From: Synaphobranchus kaupii | Lineage: Eukaryota; Chordata; Actinopteri; Anguilliformes; Synaphobranchidae | Reading direction: 5' to 3' | Assembly (NCBI GenBank): GCA_029718625.1 | Contig: CM056376.1 | Coordinates: 111,564,873 to 111,628,872 of the forward strand | DNA length: 64,000 nt | Shown here: piece by piece, positions 25,130 through 34,090 of the stretch | Position numbering within the stretch: the first letter of the stretch is position 1 | How the letters are laid out: the number at the start of each line of letters is the position of its first letter | Notes under the pieces: generated by a model | Database searches by the model: none | The model's input: only the letters and a program-made list of their open reading frames with translations | What the model was told of the DNA's origin: nothing | Made by a program: the position numbers and the translations under genes

Positions 25130-25480
25130 CACAAATAAAAATGTTATTATTGTTACGATAAACAGTAACATTATGATGGGGATGATGCTGATGATTATGA
25201 AGAAGTCAGTACTAAAAAAGGCGATAATGAAGATGATACTGGTGGTGATAATGTATTATGATGGCAATGATGATTGACATTGTCAGATTATGGCATTAGT
25301 AATGATAAAAGGTGGTAAGGTGATGAAAGTGATAATGGTTGATTGTGATAGTGATCATGCTATCAGTATTAGAAATGACAAAGAAGGCAAAGGAGATGAC
25401 AATGATAGTGAAGATGAAGATTATGATGATGTCATAATGATATTAGCAAGGACAGGGGTGATGATGATGATACTGCTATA
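25130..25480. repeat. GAT/ATG-rich low-complexity tract
   Basis: Irregular runs of GATGATG, ATGATAATG and GTGATAATG dominate. Methionine- and aspartate-rich readings here are low-complexity artefacts. Confidence 0.7.
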
Positions 25481-26005
25481 CCCCAGCCTACTCAGCATGA
25501 AGTGCTTGGAGTGTAGACATTAGGAAGGCTGGGGGACGTGGACCTCACTGGATGAGTTCAGAGCTCTTCAGAGACAGATGGGGAGCAGAGGGAAGGGGAT
25601 TGTGGGAAGGCAGACCACTGAGTTTGGCCTGAACTGGAGGACCTGATCCATCACCAGCAGAGTCATGTGCCACATGGCCTCTCTCCTGAAGACACAAAGG
25701 CATGCACAGGAAATGTAATAGGCATTCGCTGGCTTGTCATATGAACAGCTACACATGTGGTTTCCATAGAAACCACATTAAAAATACTCTCTGCTTAATC
25801 TTTTTTTTTCATTAAGGTTTTGAATATTGGAATGCGGTGATATTGGAGCAATGACAGTCACATCATCTGGCTTACATTATTTACACCAGCTGATGGGAAT
25901 CCAGTGGGATCCCAATAGCTTTCCTCCCCTTTGCCTCTGGAATATTTCATACGGAATTCGTGGAACTTTCATTCTTGCTGGTTAAACAAGATTTTTTTTC
26001 CAAGA

Positions 26006-28887
26006 AACTCCACCAGAACTGGTTCAGTATATTTCCAGGGTATTAAATTGATTGCAGAGGGGATGAGGAGCATGAATTGTGAGTTGCCCGAATTGAAGAA
26101 GTCTTCCAAACAAATATAGTATAATGAGTAGGATATAATTAAGATCTAATCTCACTGTGGTTGTGTCATCATACCAACAATCATTTGAAGGGACTCACAT
26201 TGCATTAGTGTCCAGATCTTAAAGGCCATTAAGATTAATGATTTTAGCTACACATAGTTTGTAGTTTCATTCCATTTAAGAATGTGTTGTTCATCAGCAA
26301 TAAGCATTTCTAAAGCCACCTATGGACATATCCTGTTCCATATCCTTATTCCATAAGCACAATCATCAAGACCATAAACAATATATTGCAAAATGAGCGA
26401 TGGACACAGCCGCTCCGTTTACGCGGGGCCCGGTGAAATGCTCTCACTCCGGCTACAGAGCCAAGAGGCACAGAAGTGGAAAACCAGCAAGTCGTTTTTT
26501 GTTAACGAGACGCAGCCTCTCGACAAGCTTTATTATCAGCACCGCTTTAAATGTCACACCACTTAGTCCAACAAAAACAAGGGCAAGAGAAGATAATTCC
26601 GAGCAGATTGCACTGCTAAACCTATTCTGATTCAAATCCACAGTGTCAGGCAAATATGACAAAAACCAACACTCATAGCAGAGTCAGCTGATGCAATAAC
26701 CGGTTGATTTCACAGAAGAATCACCTATGGGTCGCTAGTGGGGTCACAATGTTGGTACAATCTAAGCCCAGGAAGAGTGTCTTTGTAACATAAGGAAAAC
26801 CCTATAAGGGCCAAGAAAATTTAATTGCACACCTAGCCACACTGTCAATCAAATATAACAAAACCCCAGCAGTCATAGGAGGTTATGCTAATACAATAAG
26901 CCTCTCGTAACCAGGAGAATCATCTATGGTTCACAGGTAGGGGCCGAGGGATGAGTGTCTTTGTAGGGAAAAGTCTATACAGAGTCCAACTCATTGAATT
27001 TCAAACCTGGCCATGTTGTCAATCAAATATAACAAAACCTCACACTCATAAAAGGTTATGGTCATACAATAACCATCTCAGTGTAATTGCAGTGCAGAGA
27101 ACAAAAACTATACAGGAGCCAGCGAAACTCATTTCAACTCTGGCAGATCAGAAAAATATTGGCTTTCGCCCAAAGGCAAGAGCACTTCGGGGGGGGGGGG
27201 GTGTGCATGGGCGAAGGGGACAAAGTTAGGAGGGTCACACACACACGCTCGCACCTGCACCCTCCCCATCGCTGGACCCAGTCAGGTCAGATTTGGGGCG
27301 TGCGAGGGAGGAGAAAGTGTAGGCTCGTTCTCCATGGCAGCCAGCAAATAGGACAGAAGTGCTTTAAATACTAAGAGCTGAAAACACACAGTACCCTATG
27401 CAGGATACCTTACCCATTACAAGACAGCAGTCAAAGTGCTTTAAATGCCAGGATCAGACCGTTTTAGAGAAGGGTACCAGAGAAACTGGGTTATCCATGA
27501 AAGATTTAAATTGTAGGCCAGGATCTACACATTATGCTCTGGGAATATGTAGTCTGGGTAGGCAAGGTTCACAAAGCATAGCATGAAAAAATACAGCATC
27601 ATTAAAATGATCAAATTGCATATCAATGATTGTTAAAACAACCGCCGCCCTCACACACACACGCATACTTATCTTGCCCTTAGCCGCCCACACACTCTGC
27701 TATACTCCATCTACCTCCCACCCCCACATGAACACCTAACCATACTCCCCCCACTCTCTCTTCACACAGAAAGTTGTTTATGTGTGTAACAGCTGGCTGG
27801 AGCTATAGAGAACCTTGCAGGGTTGAGTTTGATTCCATTTTCCAATTCAGCAATTTCATAAAATGAAGTCAAATTCAGTTCATGAATTGAAAAACGTCTA
27901 CAATTGTTCCATGAGGTTTTTTTCAGCTCATGCATTTCAATTTTGTTTTTCTCAACGGAGTGAATTGAAAACGGAGTTTTCATTTAGTTAGTGGGTAAAT
28001 GACCAGCCGAGATGGGCCGAGTGGCCTGGCCTGTTCACCACATTTTGCGTTCTCCTGATGTTTTTACAAGTGAGATGCGGACTAGACGACGTGAGCCTTC
28101 TTCTCCAGAGGAAAGGGTTGTGTTGGCCTGGACGCCCGCTGCCAGCCCAAGCCACACTGAGGCTTTCTCTGCATTAAGGCCTTTTTTTCCTGTCTGATCT
28201 CTGCAAGCGGATGATTGATGTGGTTCTGTGCAAATGATTCATCTTCATAGCACAAGCCTCCTGGCAGAATCCCTGACTGGGTTCACTTAGAGTGCACTGG
28301 CTTGGCTCTCCAGAGTCCGGTCTCCCTGGTATCCCCCAGTTAAGGACACTGGTTTTGTGTGACACTCAGCTTCTAAATGAAAGTGATATGAAAACAGATT
28401 TTGGGCAGATGTGAAATGATGTGGGTGGTTTGAGGTTTACATCCGTCGAGTTTCCAAGTTCTCCTCCAGACGACATTGTTGTAAACAGGCAAACGTGGAC
28501 AATTAACTCTTATCCACGGCTGCTTTTAACATCATGTCATATAAGCAAATTGGTCATGTTTATGTGAATCAGTACATTGACACACCCCATGGTCCAGATC
28601 CAAATCCTGACCATAACCAAGCCTGTGATCCTGACCATAACCAAGCCTGTGATCTTGACCGTAACCAAACCTGTGAACCTGACCGTAACCAAACCTGTGA
28701 TCCTGACCATAACCAAGCCTGTGATCCTGACCGTAACCAAACCTGTGATCCTGACCGTAAACAAGCCTGTGATCCTGACCGTAGACAAGCCTGTGATCCT
28801 GACAGTAAACAAGTCTGTTATCCTGACCGTAACCAAACCTGTGATCCTGACCGTAAACAAGCCCGTGATCCTGACCGTAACCAAGCC
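26006..28887. repeat. Duplicated 2882-bp block, copy 1
   Basis: From 26006 to 28887 the sequence matches 34091-36972 with no gap at a constant offset of 8085 bp and no difference in the parts I compared. This includes a 13-G homopolymer (27189-27201 and 35274-35286). Divergence is immediate at 26005/34090 and at 28888/36973. The block holds no recognised gene: short frames at 26400, 26951, 27087 and others occur identically in both copies. It ends inside a 24-bp minisatellite. Confidence 0.93.
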
Positions 28888-31800
28888 ACGTTTGACGAAA
28901 AAGATCCAGATACGTTTTTTTTGGTGTTTGAACATACAGCTGAGTCTCGAGGTTGGTCAGAGAAGGACCGGATTCTCTTGTTACAGTCTGTTCTCACTGG
29001 TAAGGCCCGAGAGGCTTATTCCGTTCTTATGCAACAGTCCGTTTTTACTTATGCGGATCTTAAAGATGCCGTCTTGACAGCATATGAGCTAGTGCCCGAA
29101 GCGTATCGCCAAAAATTTAGAACTTGGAGGAAAGCTGATCGCCAGACTAATGTGGAATTTGTGCGAGAGTTGAGTTTGCACTTTAAGCGTTGGTGTAATG
29201 CCTCTAATGCGGCTGCCGATTGTGACCGCTTGTGGAATTTAATTCTTTTGGAGCAGTTTAAGAATACTCTTCCCGATCATGCTGCGGCTTATTTGTCTCA
29301 GCAGCAGGATGTGGCCACAGCCGCGAAAGCAGCGGTTCTGGTGGACAATTATAATTTGACGCAAAAACATCAATATCAAGTGTATAAGGCTAAAGGTAAT
29401 TCTCATAACTCTCCACGAGTTGGCAGTAGCAGTTCACATTCTTCTAGTTTTTCTTGGCGTGACCAACATCATGATCGTTCTTCCAAGGTAGTGCAAATCC
29501 TAAAAGGTACTGACGGAAAGTGTGATGAATCCCGTGTTTGTTTTGCCTGTAAAAACAAGGGGCATTTCAATAAAGAGTGTCCAGTGCATAAATATAACTC
29601 TTCAAAGTCATCTGACCGAGATAGATTCTCTAGAGAGATGCCGCGTTCCATTTCGCTGGTTGAAACTGTAGCTCATTCTGTCTTTCCTTTCTCCTCAGAG
29701 GTTAAGCTGCCGGAGCCTTCGTTGGTGTCTGAATTTAATGAGGAGAATGCTTTCATTACAATGGGTACTGTTTCTTTGAATAACGATTCGTCGCCCATCC
29801 CTGTCCGTGTTCTAAGGGACACGGGGGCTGCGCAGTCTTTTGTGCTGGGATCGGTGTTACCCTTTTCTGAAAATACAAACTCAGGGACCAGTGTCTTAGT
29901 CCGTGGGATAGGGCTGTCTCCCCTCCGAGTGCCTTTGCATAAAGTCATTTTACAGTCTGACCTGGTGAAGGGGAACGTACTGTTGGCAGTGCGACCGACG
30001 TTGCCTGTGGTTGGTGTACAGGTAATTTTGGGTAATGATTTGGCTGGGAGTTGGGTGTGGAAGGATGTTCCGCCCCCTTTGAGGGTCAATGACGTTTCGT
30101 TCTCCACTGTGGGGGCTGATGACTGTTTGCGTTGCTTCCCTGAGGTGTTCACTGCTTGTGCCGTTACTCGTGCGAAGGAGCGCTTTAAGAACTTAAGCAT
30201 TCCAGAACCTAAACTGGAGCAGACTTGCACGGTCATCTCTGACCCTGGTATTAAGTTGGATTCTAGTATCTCTCCCATTGTAGAGTTAAAGCCCTTTGAT
30301 TATTCATTGCCCTCTATCGCTCGTGCGGACCTAATAGATGCCCAGCGAGACGATTCCTCGTTGGTTGAGCTATTTAATTGTGTTGACACTGCTGATCCGA
30401 AAGTTTCTGTTACTGCTTCGTATCAGTTATTAGATGGCTTACTAGTCAGAAAATGGCGCTATTGTGATCTGATGCCTGGGAGTGAAATTATGCAGACTGT
30501 AGTTCCTGTGAAGTTTAGAGACTTGGTTTTGCAGCTTTCCCATAACGAGACGGCTGGTCATTTTGGTGTTAGAAAAACTTATAATCGTATATTACGTCAG
30601 TTTTTCTGGCCTCGGCTAAAGTCAGATGTGGCTCGGTATTGTCGGACGTGTAAAGTGTGTCAGTTAACGGGTAAGCCCAATCAGGCTATTAAACCTGCCC
30701 CGTTGCACCCTATTCCTCCGATGGCTACTTCTTTTGATCATCTGATTGTTGACTGTGTAGGTCCAGTGCCGGTTTCTAAGTCTGGGTGTAAATATCTGTT
30801 AACCGTCATGTGCCAGGCCACTCGTTATCCTGCCGCATATCCGCTGCGCAATATTACTGCCCGGTCCGTTATGAAAGCTCTTACGGAGTTCATGTCTATT
30901 TTTGGTATTCCTACGGTTGTACAGAGTGACCAAGGGTCTAATTTTACATCTAAAATATTTAAACAGGTTCTTAGGACACTCCGGGTCAAGCATAACGTCT
31001 CTAGTGCATATCATCCCCAGAGTCAGGGTGCTCTGGAGCGTTTTCATTCCACTTTAAAATCAATGTTACGAGCATACTGTACAGAGATGAGTCGAGATTG
31101 GCAGGAAGGGCTTCCTTGGTTGTTACACTCTGCTCGAGAGGTCGTGCAGGAGAGTACGGGCTTTAGTCCGAATGATTTGGTGTTCGGGCATGTGCCAAAG
31201 GGCCCCCTTGCGTTAATGGGGGAAGGATGGCAGATAACCGACCCTCCACAAAATCTGTTGGATTATGTTAATTCTTTCCGCTTACGTTTGTATCAAACCT
31301 GCAAATTTGCTAAATTGAATCTTTCTCGTTCACAGGAAAAAATGAAAAAACTGTTTGATCGTCGGACTGAGACCCGTACCTTCTTGCCAGGTGATCGTGT
31401 GCTGGCTCTGTTGCCAGTAGTGGGTTCTTCGTTTCAAGCGAGGTTTTCTGGCCCTTACGTGGTGGAGTGCCAGATTTCTCCTCGTGATTATATGATTTTA
31501 ACACCAGATCGAAAAAAGAGAAATCAATTATGCCATGTTAATTTACTTAAGCCCTATCACTCTGCAGCTGACGCGAGTGTCACAGACACGTCCGCTTTGA
31601 CACCTAAATCTGTGGCCCTGGTGTCACCGGTAGAGGTTAAGGAGACACTAGTTTCGGGGGATTTTGAATTTCCTCCGTGGTATGTGTCTGCAAGTGCGGC
31701 TCCAGAGGATATCAGGTTGCCTGATGAGTCTGTATTTAAAGGCCGTTTGAATAATTCTGAGTATTTAGCTTCGCTTGATGACCAATTGTCTTATTTGTCG

Positions 31801-33174
31801 GACGCGCAGCGTATTGATGTGGCTGCGCTCATTAAAGGCCATCTTTCATTATTCTCGGATACCCCGTCGCGTACAACATGGTTTGAACATGATATAGATG
31901 TCGGCGACTCGAAGCCTATTCGGCAGCGCTTTTATAGAGTGTCTCCCGAAAAGCGAAAGTGTCTAGACGCTGAGATTTCGTATATGCTTGCCAATAACAT
32001 TGCTGTTCCTTCTTTTTCCAGCTGGGCATCGCCTTGCCTCCTCGTTTCCAAGCCTGACCGTACGTTTCGATTTTGTACAGACTACCGTAAAGTAAATGCT
32101 GTGACGAAACCAGACTCCTACCCTCTACCGCGTATGGAGGATTGTATCGATATGGTGGGGGCTGCCAGTTTTGTTAGTAAGTTTGATTTGATGCGAGGAT
32201 ACTGGCAGGTCCCGCTAACGCCTCGCGCGGCAGAGATTTCTGCCTTTATTACACCTGGCGGCCTGTTTTCTTATCAGGTCATGAGTTTTGGGCTTCGAAA
32301 CGCCCCTTCTACGTTTCAACGTTTAATTAATAAGGTTATTTTGGGCTTGGAAGGTTGTGCGGCGTATTTAGACGATGTGGTGATTTTTAGTGACTCTTGG
32401 GAACAGCATGTCGTTCGCATGTCTGCATTGTTTCGGCGCCTTGCCGAGGCTGGGTTGACCGTGAACCTCGCGAAGTGTGAGTTTGCGAGGGCCACGGTCA
32501 CCTACCTCGGCAAGGTGGTCGGACGTGGGGAAGTTCGCCCCGTGAATGCAAAAGTTATTGCCATCTCTAACTACCCTGTACCCACTAGTAAGAAGGAATT
32601 AATGCGTTTTCTTGGCATGGCCGGTTTTTATAGGGGGTTTTGTCCAAACTTTTCCTCGGTGGTGGCTCCCCTGACTAACTTACTAAAAGGAAAAGCTATT
32701 TATATTTGGAGCGATTCATGTAAGGCTGCCTTCGATGAGGTAAAGCATTTGTTGAGTTCTGCACCTGTTTTGGCAGCTCCCTGTATGGAAAGGTCTTTTT
32801 CCCTTCAGGTTGATGCTAGTGCTGTGGGTGCAGGGGCGGTGCTGTTACAACGAGATGAATCGGGGGTGGACCGTCCGGTTGGTTATTTCTCGCGTAAGTT
32901 TAATAAGTTTCAAATTAATTACTCGACGATTGAGAAAGAGGCGTTGGCGTTGGTATGGGCCCTGCAGCATTTTGAGGTCTATGTGGGGAATGATGCCGTT
33001 CCCTTGGTTGTTTTTACTGATCACAACCCTCTTACTTTTTTGACTTCGCTGCAGTGCCCAAACCAACGCTTAATGCGGTGGTGCTTGTTTTTGCAGGCTT
33101 ATTCGTTAGATGTGCGCCATATCAAGGGCCGTGACAACGTTTTGGCGGACGCATTGTCCCGTGCTCCTGTTTAA
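28534..33174 (+). CDS. Gmr1-type Ty3/gypsy Gag-Pol, fused to minisatellite
   Basis: One 1546-codon frame encodes a retrotransposon polyprotein. Residues 1-118 come from the flanking block and the 24-bp repeat (DPDRNQTC units) and are not retroelement sequence. Gag begins mid-domain at residue 119 (TFDEKDPDTFF) and has a CCHC knuckle C336-C339-H344-C349. Protease is DTGA at 429-432. Integrase follows with H670, H676, C706, C709 and the triad D740, D799, E835 (35 residues between the last two). Reverse transcriptase has YLDD at 1278-1281. RNase H has aspartates at 1427 and 1496, and the frame ends TAA at 33172-33174. Integrase before RT is copia-like order in a gypsy-like protein, the hallmark of Gmr1 elements in fish. 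All catalytic motifs seen are intact and there is no internal stop, so insertion may be young. The 5' LTR, primer site and true Gag start are missing. No envelope gene is present. Confidence 0.93.
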   Translation: MSYKQIGHVYVNQYIDTPHGPDPNPDHNQACDPDHNQACDLDRNQTCEPDRNQTCDPDHNQACDPDRNQTCDPDRKQACDPDRRQACDPDSKQVCYPDRNQTCDPDRKQARDPDRNQATFDEKDPDTFFLVFEHTAESRGWSEKDRILLLQSVLTGKAREAYSVLMQQSVFTYADLKDAVLTAYELVPEAYRQKFRTWRKADRQTNVEFVRELSLHFKRWCNASNAAADCDRLWNLILLEQFKNTLPDHAAAYLSQQQDVATAAKAAVLVDNYNLTQKHQYQVYKAKGNSHNSPRVGSSSSHSSSFSWRDQHHDRSSKVVQILKGTDGKCDESRVCFACKNKGHFNKECPVHKYNSSKSSDRDRFSREMPRSISLVETVAHSVFPFSSEVKLPEPSLVSEFNEENAFITMGTVSLNNDSSPIPVRVLRDTGAAQSFVLGSVLPFSENTNSGTSVLVRGIGLSPLRVPLHKVILQSDLVKGNVLLAVRPTLPVVGVQVILGNDLAGSWVWKDVPPPLRVNDVSFSTVGADDCLRCFPEVFTACAVTRAKERFKNLSIPEPKLEQTCTVISDPGIKLDSSISPIVELKPFDYSLPSIARADLIDAQRDDSSLVELFNCVDTADPKVSVTASYQLLDGLLVRKWRYCDLMPGSEIMQTVVPVKFRDLVLQLSHNETAGHFGVRKTYNRILRQFFWPRLKSDVARYCRTCKVCQLTGKPNQAIKPAPLHPIPPMATSFDHLIVDCVGPVPVSKSGCKYLLTVMCQATRYPAAYPLRNITARSVMKALTEFMSIFGIPTVVQSDQGSNFTSKIFKQVLRTLRVKHNVSSAYHPQSQGALERFHSTLKSMLRAYCTEMSRDWQEGLPWLLHSAREVVQESTGFSPNDLVFGHVPKGPLALMGEGWQITDPPQNLLDYVNSFRLRLYQTCKFAKLNLSRSQEKMKKLFDRRTETRTFLPGDRVLALLPVVGSSFQARFSGPYVVECQISPRDYMILTPDRKKRNQLCHVNLLKPYHSAADASVTDTSALTPKSVALVSPVEVKETLVSGDFEFPPWYVSASAAPEDIRLPDESVFKGRLNNSEYLASLDDQLSYLSDAQRIDVAALIKGHLSLFSDTPSRTTWFEHDIDVGDSKPIRQRFYRVSPEKRKCLDAEISYMLANNIAVPSFSSWASPCLLVSKPDRTFRFCTDYRKVNAVTKPDSYPLPRMEDCIDMVGAASFVSKFDLMRGYWQVPLTPRAAEISAFITPGGLFSYQVMSFGLRNAPSTFQRLINKVILGLEGCAAYLDDVVIFSDSWEQHVVRMSALFRRLAEAGLTVNLAKCEFARATVTYLGKVVGRGEVRPVNAKVIAISNYPVPTSKKELMRFLGMAGFYRGFCPNFSSVVAPLTNLLKGKAIYIWSDSCKAAFDEVKHLLSSAPVLAAPCMERSFSLQVDASAVGAGAVLLQRDESGVDRPVGYFSRKFNKFQINYSTIEKEALALVWALQHFEVYVGNDAVPLVVFTDHNPLTFLTSLQCPNQRLMRWCLFLQAYSLDVRHIKGRDNVLADALSRAPV
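28606..28887. repeat. 24-bp minisatellite, short copy (about 12 units)
   Basis: The unit GATCCTGACCGTAACCAAAC plus CTGT has variants CCATAACC, CCGTAAAC, CCGTAGAC and CAGTAAAC. The units are identical in order to the first units of the long array at 36691. The array is cut at 28887 within the unit and joins directly to retrotransposon gag sequence. Confidence 0.93.
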
Positions 33175-33690
33175 CATTTACCAGTGTCCTGTTTCTCTCC
33201 TGCTCCTGTCTGTGTCTGTGTTCCTGCTCTTACTTTACCGTGGCGCCGCGGTGGAAGCTGGAGTGGTCATGCAGCTGCTGCTGAAGTTTGGGGTGTCTTG
33301 TGATGCGCTGGTACTCTGCCGGCGGGTGGTGGTATGATGGTGGTTTTTCTTTCTCCTTTTTCTTCTTTGTTGAGACTGCTTCTTACACGCTTCGCCGTTA
33401 CGTTTTGTACGGAGAATTTGAAATATTGTGCTGCGATGGCGGTTGCACCCGTGGGTATCACGTGGTTCACGTGGTGGACCTTGGACTTTCTCCGTTGTCG
33501 GTGATGGTAACAGAATCGGTTCGCGGTTGTGTGGCCGCGTGGTTAGTACCTTGGAGAGCTACCGCGTGTAAGGTCTGTTTTATGGTTTTAGCTTGACGTA
33601 TGTAAAGATAAATATTAAAGGTTTCCTTTGTTTAATGTTTTTTTTATAGGGTTTTGTGTGCCGCTGGTGCGACACATTTTGGAGGGGGCG
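33175..33690 (+). other. Retrotransposon 3' untranslated region and polypurine tract
   Basis: These 516 bp lie between the pol stop and the 3' LTR. A purine-rich GGAGGGGG just before the LTR (33681-33688) is the likely plus-strand primer. A 102-codon frame at 33288-33596 has no recognised domain and no envelope features, so I do not call it a gene. Confidence 0.75.
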
Positions 33691-34078
33691 TGTGACGACC
33701 CTAGCGGCCTCTGCTGGTGTATACCTGCGGGTGCCGCTGGGTATCCATGCCAATCTGGGGAATGCGGCACACCTGTTTGCGACCGCATAAAAGGACGCCG
33801 TTTCCATCTTGTGAGGCCTCCTGATCCTCCTTTCGAGAGCCTGGCGTTTGGCCAGTGGTTTTTCCATTTTGATTTGCTGATTGTTTGTTACTTTGAGCTC
33901 ACATGCTCTATATACTTACATGCATCCATTTTCTCATTATTCGTTTGTATATATGACTACACGCATCCATTCATTTTATATTGATTTCTTATTATAAATA
34001 AATTACTTTATATAACCTCACAAGCTTGGTCGTGGTCTCCGTTTTTCATGTTGCCCCTTCCCTAGCGGGGTCGTAACA
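33691..34078 (+). mobile_element. 3' LTR of the Gmr1-type element
   Basis: The 388-bp LTR starts TGTGACGACCC and ends GGGTCGTAACA, an inverted pair with 10 of 11 matches. A TATA-like CATAAAAGG lies at 33786-33794 and AATAAA at 33997-34002. No matching LTR exists upstream of the coding frame. The next 12 bases (34079-34090) match neither the LTR nor the left flank of the duplicated block. Confidence 0.88.
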
Positions 34079-34090
34079 TGAAATAACATG

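Noticed and set aside
26400..28197. Small frames repeated identically at 34485-36282
   Set aside because: They repeat only because the whole block is duplicated. Identity includes non-coding DNA, so it is not evidence of selection.
28534..28887. Host gene with an 8-residue repeat at its N-terminus
   Set aside because: In the second copy of the block the same start leads only into more repeat and a frameshift. No family match, Kozak support or splice site is evident.
33288..33596. Envelope or accessory gene after pol
   Set aside because: The 102-codon frame has no signal peptide, transmembrane pattern typical of an envelope, or family motif. It overlaps untranslated sequence before the LTR.
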